Below are positions 1-7,275 of a stretch of DNA of 13,137 nt, piece after piece. The notes under the pieces are model-generated. The model was not told where the DNA came from, ran no database searches, and saw only the letters and a list, made by a program, of their open reading frames with translations. The DNA lies in the NCBI GenBank assembly GCA_946482385.1, contig CAMLRI010000013.1:1-13137 (forward strand). The letters are read 5' to 3'. This DNA comes from an uncultured Cellvibrio sp. Its GTDB lineage: Bacteria > Pseudomonadota > Gammaproteobacteria > Pseudomonadales > Cellvibrionaceae. Within the stretch, counting starts at the first letter, position 1, and each line of letters starts with the position of its first letter. A program made the position numbers and the translations under genes.

Positions 1-186
1 GAACTTTGCAAAGAACCCGATGCCATGACCCACCCCGACGGCATGCAAATTAAAATCACCCGCCAGGAAATTGGCCGCATTGTCGGCTGCTCGCGGGAAA
101 TGGTGGGCCGCGTACTCAAAACCCTGGAAGACCAGGGCTTAGTGCTCGTCAAAGGTAAGACCATGGTGGTGTACGGCACCCGCTAA
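1..186 (+). CDS. crp: cAMP receptor protein Crp/Vfr, C-terminal fragment (5' end outside window)
   Basis: Only the last 61 codons are present, open at the left edge and ending in TAA. The fragment is the winged helix-turn-helix DNA-binding domain of a Crp/Vfr-type global regulator, which binds TGTGA-N6-TCACA sites when cAMP is bound. Seen directly: the segment [19 protein letters not shown], nearly identical to E. coli Crp, then the recognition helix [12 protein letters not shown] (fragment residues 29-40). That helix keeps the Arg, Glu and Arg that contact DNA in E. coli Crp (R180, E181, R185). The tail [11 protein letters not shown] is also typical. The cAMP-binding domain lies outside the window. 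The gene converges on the trp cluster, an adjacency also known for vfr and trpC in Pseudomonas, and is followed directly by a hairpin terminator. Identification is very secure; whether it behaves like Crp or Vfr physiologically cannot be read from this piece. Confidence 0.96.
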   Translation, partial: ELCKEPDAMTHPDGMQIKITRQEIGRIVGCSREMVGRVLKTLEDQGLVLVKGKTMVVYGTR

Positions 187-210
187 CCAAGCAAAGCCCC
201 AAAAATCAAA

Positions 211-239
211 AGCCCGCACCTGAAAATGCGGGCTTTTTT
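211..239. terminator. Bidirectional intrinsic terminator between crp and the diguanylate cyclase gene
   Basis: A perfect 8-bp stem (AGCCCGCA at 211-218 with TGCGGGCT at 227-234) closes an 8-nt loop and is followed by TTTTT on the plus strand. Read on the minus strand, the same stem is followed by TTTTGATTTTT, so it can also stop transcripts of the converging diguanylate cyclase gene. Confidence 0.9.
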
Positions 240-274
240 AATGGTGCCAATCTTCAACAAATAACAACAAACAG

Positions 275-1966
275 CTAACCAAGGCGACAGTAGCGACCGC
301 GCCCCGCCGCCTTGGCGGCGTAAAGCGATTGGTCTGCCGCCTCTAGCAATTCATCCAGGCTCATGACCGCACTCATCAAATGCGCCCCCACGCTAGCGCT
401 TAAATACACATTACCCTTGGCGGTGGCCAGCACATAACTCCCGATGGCATTACAAATCCGCTGGCCGATAGTATCCAGCTGCTCGGCATTGATAGGCGCC
501 AGAAGTATCAGGAACTCATCGCCGCCCCAACGCGCCGCCTGGTCGTAGGGGCGCAGGTTTTCCTGGATAAGCCCCGCCACCACCTGTAAGGCCTGGTCGC
601 CAATCAGATGGCCAAAGTTGTCGTTAATCTCTTTAAAGTTATCAACATCCAACCACAACAATCCCAGTTGATGCTGCTCGCGCCCGGCGCGAATCAGCGC
701 TTTATCCAACAAATCATTCATACCGCGGCGATTGAACAAACTGGTCAGGCTATCGGATTTACTGAGGTACTCCAGCGCTGCCGTTCGCTCGCGCACTTTT
801 TCTTCCAGCTCCTGGCGGGCACTGAACACCCGGCCGCTCATCTGAAAAAAGTGTGCTATCAATTCGCGGATTTCCCGGCTGCCCCCTGGAATCACTGGCG
901 GCGGGTTGTTGCCTTCGGCCAATGTATTCATGGAGCCGTGCAGGCGCGCCAGCGGGTTAAGCACCAGGCGGTTGAGGGCAACGGTCAGCGCCAACAAGGC
1001 GCCCAGCAGCGACAATAAAAACACCAGTGCAATACCGGCAAAGCGCGATATAGGCAGCAGCTCGCGCAAATCCAGCAGGGTAATTTCATACCAGCCAATT
1101 TCATCCACATAAGTCATACCCACCAAATGGCGCTTGCCAGCAAAGTGCACATAGCGGGTTAGGGTTGAACGCGGGGATTTGCTCAGCTCACCCATAGCCG
1201 CGCGGATTGTGTCGCGATCCTCTGCAGAATCCAGCAGGGCAAAAAATGTTTTTCGCTCGGTGACCGGTTTGGTGAGCGATGCGTAATCGATCAGCGCCTT
1301 GTTGCGGTGCAGTTGTATGGCACCCGAGTAATCGACCAACAGGCTGCTGACGCCGCGCGAGGGCGTATCGTCCATCAGCTCGATAAAATTATCCAGGTTC
1401 AACCCAGTACCAGCGATTGCCAGCACCTGACCGCGTTCATCGCGCACCTGCAAATTAATCCAAATATTGGTAACGCCCAACTTGGTGTCGACATCAACAT
1501 TCACCTGCACCGGATCAACGGCCTGCAACAGGGTGTAAAACCACTGGTCCTTAGGGTCGACAAGATTCAGGCTATAGCGTAGCTCGCGCCCGGTGAATTC
1601 CCCCTGGGCGTTGTTATAAAAATACTGGTTGGTGCTGCGCAGGGCGATGAAATAACTCTGCTCCTGAAAATTGCGGCGAAAGGATTCCAATTCCTGTAGC
1701 GCCTGTTGATGCAAGGCCGACACCTGGGGAGTGGCCGCCCATTGGCGAATCACCGGCGAATCCACCATGTTTTTCGCCAGGGCCACTTCACGCAATATGG
1801 GTTGCAAGGCTTTGCTTTTGTGGTAGCGCACCTGTTGTTCGGCAAAACGCTCACCCCACTCGGCAATGACACCCTCGGTCATGGAGTGCGCCGCCCAACC
1901 GGCAGCCACTGCCGCAATCAAAAAAATAGCCGTGGTTAGCAAGAGTATGCGCAACTTTAAATTCAT
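275..1966 (-). CDS. Membrane-anchored diguanylate cyclase with periplasmic Cache-like sensor and GGDEF domain
   Basis: A 563-residue protein expected to make cyclic di-GMP from two GTP in response to an external signal. The order is: transmembrane helix at about 5-26; a periplasmic region at about 30-305 of the size and character of a double-Cache sensor; second transmembrane helix at about 309-331; a HAMP-like stretch with a predicted coiled coil (about 335-400); and a C-terminal GGDEF domain. The cyclase looks active: the A-site is intact (GGDEF, 481-485), a conserved metal/substrate Asp lies in LDVDNFKEIND (439-449), and the inhibitory I-site RxxD is present (RPYD, 472-475) five residues before GGDEF, so product feedback is likely. 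No EAL or HD-GYP domain is fused. The start Met is followed at once by the first membrane helix, although no good ribosome site is visible. The signal ligand is unknown. The gene sits alone between crp and trpC, each side closed by a terminator. Confidence 0.9.
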   Translation of the reverse strand: MNLKLRILLLTTAIFLIAAVAAGWAAHSMTEGVIAEWGERFAEQQVRYHKSKALQPILREVALAKNMVDSPVIRQWAATPQVSALHQQALQELESFRRNFQEQSYFIALRSTNQYFYNNAQGEFTGRELRYSLNLVDPKDQWFYTLLQAVDPVQVNVDVDTKLGVTNIWINLQVRDERGQVLAIAGTGLNLDNFIELMDDTPSRGVSSLLVDYSGAIQLHRNKALIDYASLTKPVTERKTFFALLDSAEDRDTIRAAMGELSKSPRSTLTRYVHFAGKRHLVGMTYVDEIGWYEITLLDLRELLPISRFAGIALVFLLSLLGALLALTVALNRLVLNPLARLHGSMNTLAEGNNPPPVIPGGSREIRELIAHFFQMSGRVFSARQELEEKVRERTAALEYLSKSDSLTSLFNRRGMNDLLDKALIRAGREQHQLGLLWLDVDNFKEINDNFGHLIGDQALQVVAGLIQENLRPYDQAARWGGDEFLILLAPINAEQLDTIGQRICNAIGSYVLATAKGNVYLSASVGAHLMSAVMSLDELLEAADQSLYAAKAAGRGRYCRLG

Positions 1967-2086
1967 GGTTTATCGCCCAAGCCTATAGCACCCACCAACC
2001 GCACATCACTCATAGCATTACCGCGCCTCGCTGCACCGCAACATCAATTACCGGGAAAAAACACCGGGGAAGTTCAATAGCCACTC

Positions 2087-2115
2087 AGTATAGCCAGTAA
2101 AACACCGCTGACCGC
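2087..2115 (-). promoter_or_regulatory. Possible sigma-70 promoter for the diguanylate cyclase gene
   Basis: On the minus strand a -10-like TATACT (2092-2087, 5 of 6 matches) lies about 120 nt upstream of the cyclase ATG and just beyond the trpC terminator. The -35 position is poor (GCGGTC or CGGTCA depending on a 17 or 16 bp spacer). A promoter is needed here because the terminator cuts off trp transcription, but this exact placement is weakly supported. Confidence 0.25.
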
Positions 2116-2120
2116 CCGGC

Positions 2121-2144
2121 AAAAAAAACGCCCCAGAAGGGGCG
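2121..2144 (-). terminator. Intrinsic terminator of the trp operon
   Basis: On the minus strand a perfect 6-bp GC stem (CGCCCC/GGGGCG, 2144-2139 with 2134-2129) closes a TTCT loop and is followed by eight T. It lies 20 nt after the trpC stop codon and ends the trpE-G-D-C transcript. Confidence 0.92.
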
Positions 2145-2164
2145 CTTGGTATCCGGAATCAAAC

Positions 2165-2962
2165 TCACGCAAAAAAGCTGGCCAGCGCCTGCCCGGGGTT
2201 TTCTGCCCGCATAAAGGCTTCGCCGACCAAGAACGCATTGACGTTTTTAGCGCGCATGGCTTGCACATCCGCCGGGGCAAGAATGCCGCTTTCGGTAACA
2301 ACTATGCGCTCGCTGCCGATTTTGTCGAGCAGGTTATAGGTTGTATCCAGGCTCACCTCAAAGGTGTGCAGGTTGCGGTTATTAATGCCGATGAGTTTAT
2401 TGGGTAATTCCAGGGCTATATCCAGTTCGCGCTCATCGTGCACTTCCACCAACACATCCAGGCCCAGTTGCTGCGCCAGATTGTTAAGCTCTTTGAGCTT
2501 GGCAGGCTCCAGTGCCGCCACAATCAGCAACACACAATCGGCACCCAGGGCGCGGGCTTCGTAGATATGGTATTCATCCACCAAAAAATCTTTGCGGATT
2601 ACCGGCAGGCTCACCGCTGCGCGCGCTTGTTGCAAGTAGGCATCCGCCCCCTGGAAAAAATCCACATCGGTGAGCACCGATAAACAGGCAGCGCCACCCT
2701 GCTCGTAGGAGCGGGCGATTTCGTCGGGTACAAAATGTTCGCGGATCACCCCTTTGCTGGGTGATGCCTTTTTAATTTCAGCGATTACCCCAGCTTGGCC
2801 GGCGGCAATTTTGCGCTCAATGGCCGCCACAAAACCGCGCGCTGGCGCCTGGCCTGCGGCGGCCTGCGCCAACTGCTCAAGGGAAACCTGCGCCTTGCGC
2901 TCGGCAATTTCTTGCCATTTACGCGCAATAATTTTGCGCAGCACGGTTGGAGTATCGGTCAT
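2165..2962 (-). CDS. trpC: Indole-3-glycerol phosphate synthase
   Basis: A 265-residue monofunctional synthase that decarboxylates and closes the ring of carboxyphenylamino-deoxyribulose phosphate to give indole-3-glycerol phosphate, in the cytoplasm. It is a (beta/alpha)8 barrel and the active-site residues known from the S. solfataricus enzyme are all visible: Glu62 and Lys64 in [11 protein letters not shown], Lys124 in IRKDFLVDE, Glu173 in VEVHDE, Asn194 in GINNRNL, and Glu224-Ser225 in VTESGI. The phosphate-binding end [10 protein letters not shown] is also present. There is no TrpF domain fused as in E. coli, and trpF is not in the window. The ATG is preceded by TAGGT with about 7 nt spacing. 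It is the last gene of the cluster, 64 bp after trpD, and is followed by a strong terminator. Confidence 0.97.
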   Translation of the reverse strand: MTDTPTVLRKIIARKWQEIAERKAQVSLEQLAQAAAGQAPARGFVAAIERKIAAGQAGVIAEIKKASPSKGVIREHFVPDEIARSYEQGGAACLSVLTDVDFFQGADAYLQQARAAVSLPVIRKDFLVDEYHIYEARALGADCVLLIVAALEPAKLKELNNLAQQLGLDVLVEVHDERELDIALELPNKLIGINNRNLHTFEVSLDTTYNLLDKIGSERIVVTESGILAPADVQAMRAKNVNAFLVGEAFMRAENPGQALASFFA

Positions 2963-3026
2963 GCAATTACCTATCTAATTCAATAAAAACGCTATTCATT
3001 CCAGAGCAATATTTACTGGCAGCCTG

Positions 3027-4064
3027 CTAGGGCAAGTATTGGGTAAAAGCCGCCAGTTCGCGGATTTTTTCCCCGGCCAAGCCACTGCCTATGGCGTCGC
3101 GCGCCATTTCCACACCATCGGAAAGGCTGCTGGCCACACCGCTAACATAAATGGCGGCACCGGCATTAAGCGCAATAATATCCGCAGCTTTTTCCGCGTA
3201 CTGGCCGCGGCGATTGCCTAGGGCATCGCGGATCAGCAACAGCGAATCTTCCGCGTTGCTCACACTCAGGCCAATCAAACTTTTGGATTGCATACCAAAG
3301 TCTTCCGGCTTGATGCTGTACTCGCGAATTTCGCCATTTTTCAATTCGGCGACCTTGGTTTCGGTGGCCAGGCTGATCTCATCCAAACCATCTTTGGCGT
3401 GTACAACCATGACATGCTCGCTGCCCAAACGCGCCAGCACTTCCACCATGGGGCGGCACAGCTCGCCATTGAATACACCAATCACCTGGCGCTTCACCTT
3501 GGCGGGATTGGTCATGGGGCCGAGCATATTAAAAATAGTGCGCATACCCAGTTCTTTGCGCGGGCCTATGGCGTGTTTCATGGCGCTGTGATGGGCGGGG
3601 GCAAACATAAAACCCACACCAATTTCCTGTACACAGCGCGCCACCTGTTCGGCGCTGATATCCAATTTAATGCCTGCGGCTTCCAACACATCGGCGCTGC
3701 CGGTGGAGCTGGATACCGAGCGATTGCCGTGTTTGGCCACGCGCCCACCGGCGGCGGCAACCACAAAAGCGCTGGCGGTGGAGATATTAAACAGGTTGGC
3801 ACCATCGCCGCCGGTGCCACAGGTATCCACTAAATAATCAACATCTATAGTGACCGGTGTGGCCAGTTCGCGCATCACCTTGGCTGCGCCGGTAATTTCA
3901 TCCAGGGTTTCGCCTTTCATGCGCAGCGCCACTAAAAAACCGCCGATCTGCGCCGGAGTGCAGCCACCGGTCATTACCTGGCGCATCACTTCGGTCATTT
4001 CTTCGGTGGTGAGGTCGATACGCGCCACCAATTTGTTTAAAGCTTGTTTGATCTCCATTGCCAT
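3027..4064 (-). CDS. trpD: Anthranilate phosphoribosyltransferase
   Basis: A 345-residue enzyme that transfers phosphoribose from PRPP to anthranilate, the second committed step to tryptophan. Family motifs are complete: the PRPP loop GTGGDG (83-88) followed by NISTASAF, the KHGNRS motif (111-116), the anthranilate-site Arg region around [10 protein letters not shown] (167-176), GPMTNPA (182-188), and the metal-binding pair Asp228-Glu229 in KDGLDEIS. Length is normal for the family, and unlike in E. coli it is not fused to TrpG. Start choice is uncertain by two codons: AAGG lies only 3 nt before the first ATG but 9 nt before the ATG of Met3 (4058), so Met3 may be the real start. The 109-bp gap after trpG is the longest inside the cluster; I see no convincing promoter or terminator in it. 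Confidence 0.97.
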   Translation of the reverse strand: MAMEIKQALNKLVARIDLTTEEMTEVMRQVMTGGCTPAQIGGFLVALRMKGETLDEITGAAKVMRELATPVTIDVDYLVDTCGTGGDGANLFNISTASAFVVAAAGGRVAKHGNRSVSSSTGSADVLEAAGIKLDISAEQVARCVQEIGVGFMFAPAHHSAMKHAIGPRKELGMRTIFNMLGPMTNPAKVKRQVIGVFNGELCRPMVEVLARLGSEHVMVVHAKDGLDEISLATETKVAELKNGEIREYSIKPEDFGMQSKSLIGLSVSNAEDSLLLIRDALGNRRGQYAEKAADIIALNAGAAIYVSGVASSLSDGVEMARDAIGSGLAGEKIRELAAFTQYLP

Positions 4065-4173
4065 TTACCTTTTATTGTTGGCAGCTTTTATGCTGTTGCT
4101 TAGCCGCTTTTGTGGATGGGATAGCAGGTTTAATTTCGTCGTTGCCAGAACCATAAAACGTCGATCGTAACAA

Positions 4174-4755
4174 TTAATAAGCCGTTAAAAAATTGCGCAG
4201 CATATCGTGGCCATGCTCGGTGAGTATGGATTCAGGGTGAAATTGTACGCCCTCCACCGCCAGGGTTTTGTGCTTCACCCCCATAATCTCTCCCATGCTG
4301 CCATCCTCATTTTGGGTCCAGGCGGTAATTTCCAAACACTCGGGCAGGCTTTCTTTTTCGATCACCAGCGAGTGGTAGCGGGTGGCCTGGAAGGGATTTT
4401 TCAAACCGCGAAAAACGCCGGTATTGTTGTGGTATACCGCCGAGGTTTTGCCGTGCATTACATAGGGTGCGCGTATTACCTTGCCACCAAAGGCCTGGCC
4501 AATACTTTGGTGCCCCAGGCACACTCCCAGCAGGGGAATTTTGCCGGCAAAGGTTTTGATGGTATCCACCGACACACCGGCTTCATTAGGCGTGCAAGGG
4601 CCGGGGGAGATAACAATTTTTTCCGGCGCCAGGGCTGCTATCTCGGCAATGCTGATTTCATCGTTGCGCACCACTTTGATGTCTGCGCCCAGCTCGCCGA
4701 AATACTGCACCAGGTTGTAGGTGAAAGAGTCGTAGTTGTCGATCATTAAAATCAT
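4174..4755 (-). CDS. trpG: Anthranilate synthase component II (glutamine amidotransferase)
   Basis: A 193-residue class I glutamine amidotransferase that releases ammonia from glutamine for TrpE. The catalytic triad is visible: nucleophile Cys79 in LGVCLGHQ (76-83), and His173 and Glu175 in VQFHPES (170-176). The N-terminus [18 protein letters not shown] and the oxyanion loop [10 protein letters not shown] (51-60) are typical. The ATG overlaps the trpE stop codon by 4 nt (ATGA) and has a GGGAG ribosome site inside the end of trpE, so the two subunits are probably made in step by translational coupling. Many bacteria use one such subunit for both anthranilate synthase and aminodeoxychorismate synthase (PabA). 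A PabA role as well is possible, but linkage to trpE makes the Trp role primary. Confidence 0.97.
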   Translation of the reverse strand: MILMIDNYDSFTYNLVQYFGELGADIKVVRNDEISIAEIAALAPEKIVISPGPCTPNEAGVSVDTIKTFAGKIPLLGVCLGHQSIGQAFGGKVIRAPYVMHGKTSAVYHNNTGVFRGLKNPFQATRYHSLVIEKESLPECLEITAWTQNEDGSMGEIMGVKHKTLAVEGVQFHPESILTEHGHDMLRNFLTAY

Positions 4756-6227
4756 TGGGCATCTCCCACCATATCTACCGCTTTAAAAATGGCGCGCGCT
4801 TTATTCATGGTTTCTTTCCACTCCAGTGCGGGAACCGAATCGGCCACCACGCCGGCACCAGCCTGCACATAGAGCTTGCCGTTTTTAATCACCGCAGTGC
4901 GTATGGCGATGGCGGTATCCATATTGCCGTTCCAGGCGATATAGCCCACGGCGCCGCCGTAGATGCCGCGCTTTTCTGTTTCCAATTCGTCGATAATTTC
5001 CATGGCGCGGATTTTCGGTGCGCCCGACAAGGTGCCCGCCGGCAATGCCGCGCGCAACACATCCATGGCTTTGAGTTCCGGCTTGAGTTGGCCGGTGACA
5101 TTGGAGGTAATGTGCATTACATGGGAGTAGCGCTCCACCACCATTTTGTCGGTGAGTTTCACACTGCCCACCTGCGCCACGCGGCCCACATCGTTGCGGC
5201 CCAGATCAATCAGCATTAAATGCTCGGCAATTTCTTTGGGATCGTTGACCAGTTCAATTTCCAATGCCTTATCTTCTTCGGCACTGCGGCCGCGGCGACG
5301 GGTGCCGGCAATGGGGCGCACAGTTACTTCACCATCTTCCAAACGTGCCAGGATTTCCGGGCTGGAACCCACCACATGGTGGTCGCCCAAATCGAGGAAA
5401 TACATATAGGGTGATGGATTGAGATGGCGCAGGGCGCGGTAGAGGTTGATCGGCTCCTGCGGGAAATCAAGCGACAGGCGCTGGGAAATTACCACCTGCA
5501 TGGTATCGCCCGCCAACACATAGTCTTTGATGCGATCCACCATCTGGTGGAATTTTTCTGCGCCGACATGGGATTGGAAATGGGCTTCACTGTTGCCGTT
5601 CATACCCAGGCTGAGGCTGGGAGTGGCGGGAATTTCGCCGCGCAAACGCTGCTCCAGTTCATCCAAACGGGTATTGGCTTTGGCGAAGGCATTGTCGACC
5701 TCGGGGTTGGCGTGGATCACCAAAATCAATTTACCGGCGAGGTTGTCGAACACCAGCACCTCATCGGAAACCGTCAGCAGTATATCGGGCGTGCCTATCA
5801 CATCCTTGGGGGTCGAGGCTTTTAAATGGGGCTCCACATAGCGCGCACAGTCATAGGCGAAATAGCCCACCAGCCCGCCGGTAAAACGCGGTAGGCCAGG
5901 CAGTTCCGGGGCGCGGTAGCGCTGCTTGAATTCCTCGACAAACGCCAGGGCATCGGCGCATTGGTGGCGTTCGATCACCTGGCCATCGCGCTCCACGCAA
6001 ATCTCTTCGCCGAAGGCTTTTAGCACAGTGCGCGCCGGCAGGCCGATCATGGAATAGCGGCCCCATTTTTCGCCGCCCTGCACAGATTCAAATAAATAGG
6101 AGTAAGGCCCGGAAGCCAGCTTTAAATAAGACGACAGCGGAGTATCCAGATCCGCCAGGACTTCGCGCATTACCGGAATACGGTTATAGCCCTGGGCAGC
6201 CAATTGGCTAAAAGCATCGTAATTCAT
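4752..6227 (-). CDS. trpE: Anthranilate synthase component I
   Basis: A 491-residue chorismate-using subunit that forms anthranilate with ammonia from TrpG. The reading frame stays open for 52 codons upstream, but the ATG at 6227 is chosen because AAAGG lies 7 nt before it and [18 protein letters not shown] matches the normal TrpE N-terminus. Feedback-site elements are present: LFES (45-48, equivalent to the LLES motif whose Ser is needed for Trp inhibition in Salmonella TrpE) and NPSPYMYF (270-277). The chorismate-binding domain shows PIAGTRRRG (305-313), [10 protein letters not shown] (341-350), [11 protein letters not shown] (395-405) and [10 protein letters not shown] (455-464), the signature of an active enzyme. 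It is first in the trpEGDC cluster and is preceded by a long untranslated region. PabB or another chorismate enzyme is unlikely given the neighbours and the N-terminal Trp-binding motif. Confidence 0.97.
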   Translation of the reverse strand: MNYDAFSQLAAQGYNRIPVMREVLADLDTPLSSYLKLASGPYSYLFESVQGGEKWGRYSMIGLPARTVLKAFGEEICVERDGQVIERHQCADALAFVEEFKQRYRAPELPGLPRFTGGLVGYFAYDCARYVEPHLKASTPKDVIGTPDILLTVSDEVLVFDNLAGKLILVIHANPEVDNAFAKANTRLDELEQRLRGEIPATPSLSLGMNGNSEAHFQSHVGAEKFHQMVDRIKDYVLAGDTMQVVISQRLSLDFPQEPINLYRALRHLNPSPYMYFLDLGDHHVVGSSPEILARLEDGEVTVRPIAGTRRRGRSAEEDKALEIELVNDPKEIAEHLMLIDLGRNDVGRVAQVGSVKLTDKMVVERYSHVMHITSNVTGQLKPELKAMDVLRAALPAGTLSGAPKIRAMEIIDELETEKRGIYGGAVGYIAWNGNMDTAIAIRTAVIKNGKLYVQAGAGVVADSVPALEWKETMNKARAIFKAVDMVGDAQ

Positions 6228-6338
6228 GACATTACCTTTGCGGCTCGCCATTATCAGCCCGCCATACGGCAAGGGGGCGTAGCCATTATTGATTTTGTGG
6301 GGGGAACCCGGCTCCAAATGCTCTATAGACCCAGGTGC

Positions 6339-6380
6339 AAACCAAAGATACCAGCGACCACAGGGGTTGGCTGTGGCTGG
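6339..6380 (-). terminator. Candidate attenuator-like hairpin in the trpE leader
   Basis: On the minus strand CCAG-CCACAG (6380-6371) pairs with CTGTGG-TCG-CTGG (6363-6351): 6 bp, a 3-nt bulge and 4 more bp around a CCAACCC loop. TATCTTTGGTTT (6350-6339) follows directly and is T-rich but interrupted. It could be a weak, regulated terminator ahead of trpE, or only a structured leader. Confidence 0.35.
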
Positions 6381-6389
6381 CAAAGAGAA

Positions 6390-6452
6390 CTAGCGACGCC
6401 ATCGGGCGAAGGGAAGAGCAGAAAACTCAGTGCGGAAATTGGTGCGGTTCAC
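6390..6452 (-). CDS. Possible trpE leader peptide, 20 codons
   Basis: A GTG at 6452 with a good ribosome site (GGAG, 6464-6461, 8 nt spacing) opens a 20-codon frame ending in TAG at 6390. The predicted end is Ala-Arg-Trp-Arg-Arg, with a single Trp at codon 18 (TGG, 6401-6399). Position and size suit a trp leader peptide, but one Trp codon is few compared with known trp leaders. It may be a chance ORF. Confidence 0.25.
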   Translation of the reverse strand: MNRTNFRTEFSALPFARWRR

Positions 6453-6480
6453 AAGGAAAGCTCCGGAGTCAATGACGGCC

Positions 6481-6509
6481 AGTGTACTCAAATAATCTGC
6501 CCCTGCCTA
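6481..6509 (-). promoter_or_regulatory. Candidate sigma-70 promoter for trpE
   Basis: On the minus strand TAGGCA (6509-6504, 4 of 6 with TTGACA), a 17-bp spacer and TACACT (6486-6481, 4 of 6 with TATAAT). It would give a transcript start near 6474 and an untranslated leader of about 250 nt. The match is modest; the spacing is ideal. Confidence 0.35.
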
Positions 6510-6546
6510 CCCTGAAAATGGCCGCGAAAAGCCGCTGTAAACAGGC

Positions 6547-7269
6547 TTAGCGCATCAATTCGTAAACACAAAGATTGACGGCCGTGGCCAAGTTGAGCGA
6601 TTCAATTGCGCCGCTGCCGGGAATGGTAAATGCCTCTATCTCCAAGGCTTGCAACTGTGCGCGCGGCAGGCCCCGCGCCTCATTGCCAAACACATAGCAG
6701 CGATGCTCGGCAAAGCCGGTGCTGCTGATGGGCGCGCCATCCATATCCAGGCAGGCGATGTGAGTAAAGCGCTCGCTCAACTGCGCCAGGCTGACATCCA
6801 ACTCCAGAGGCACATGGAAAATCGCCCCCATACTGGCGCGCACCACCTTGGGGTTGTAGGGATCGACCGAGCCGGGGCTGAGCAGACAGCGAAAACCGCC
6901 AAACCAGGCCAGGCTGCGCAAAATGGTACCCAGGTTGCCCGGATCCTGTATTTCGTGGAGATAAATCACCTTTTCCCCGGGGGCCGCATCGCCAGCGGTG
7001 GGCAATAGCGGCACTACCGCCATTATTCCCGGCGGGGTTTGGGTATCGGCCAGCGACGCCATCTGCCGCTCCGTTAGCAACTGGGTGTTAAACGGGCTTT
7101 GCCAATCCTGGTATTTATCGGTAACCAGCAATTGGCTTTGCAGCAGCAGCGGGTTGCGGGCGGCGGCTTTTTGCAGCTCCAACACCAGGTGCTCGCCCTC
7201 CAACAAAAAATGGCCGAACTGGCTGCGGTATTTTTTTTGCTGGAGTTTTTTGATGTCGTCGAGCTTCAT
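6547..7269 (-). CDS. SpoU/TrmH-family RNA 2'-O-methyltransferase
   Basis: A 240-residue member of the knotted (SPOUT) methyltransferases that use S-adenosylmethionine to methylate a ribose 2'-OH in tRNA or rRNA. A short substrate-binding N-terminal domain begins with the typical KKYRSQFGHFLLEGEHLV (12-29). The catalytic domain then carries all three class motifs: QDPGNLGTILRSLAWFG (108-124, with the Asn and Arg used in catalysis), VFGNEARGL (193-201), and IPGSGAIESLNLATAVN (216-232) of the knot. It most resembles the RlmB/TsnR branch, but the target nucleotide cannot be read from sequence. The ATG lies 6 nt after the stop of the FAD oxidoreductase gene, with AGGG about 10 nt upstream, so the two are co-transcribed. 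The trpE leader begins directly after it. Confidence 0.9.
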   Translation of the reverse strand: MKLDDIKKLQQKKYRSQFGHFLLEGEHLVLELQKAAARNPLLLQSQLLVTDKYQDWQSPFNTQLLTERQMASLADTQTPPGIMAVVPLLPTAGDAAPGEKVIYLHEIQDPGNLGTILRSLAWFGGFRCLLSPGSVDPYNPKVVRASMGAIFHVPLELDVSLAQLSERFTHIACLDMDGAPISSTGFAEHRCYVFGNEARGLPRAQLQALEIEAFTIPGSGAIESLNLATAVNLCVYELMR

Positions 7270-7275
7270 AGGCCA

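Larger units (their letters stand above)
6228..6546 (-). promoter_or_regulatory. Long non-genic region upstream of trpE (leader/control region)
   Basis: These 319 bases hold no recognisable full-size gene. They carry a candidate promoter (6509-6481), a possible 20-codon leader ORF (6452-6390) and an imperfect hairpin with a T-rich 3' flank (6380-6339), each listed separately. The only unstopped frame running into trpE begins at a TTG and has no protein similarity I recognise. I see no strong terminator after the methyltransferase gene, so part of trpE transcription could come from further upstream. Confidence 0.5.

Noticed and set aside
4065..4173. Possible internal promoter or attenuator between trpG and trpD
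   Set aside because: The gap is longer than others in the cluster, but I found only weak -35/-10 matches and a 4-bp hairpin without a T-run.
6228..6383. In-frame N-terminal extension of TrpE from a TTG, with an aromatic-rich stretch (Trp-Tyr-Leu-Trp-Phe)
   Set aside because: No ribosome site at the TTG, no stop before trpE (so it is not a leader peptide), and the normal TrpE N-terminus begins at the ATG at 6227, which has a good ribosome site.
6286..6402. Second possible trpE leader ORF from the ATG at 6402, 38 codons with two Trp
   Set aside because: No ribosome-binding site before the ATG, and the ORF runs through the hairpin and well past it; the GTG ORF at 6452 is better placed.
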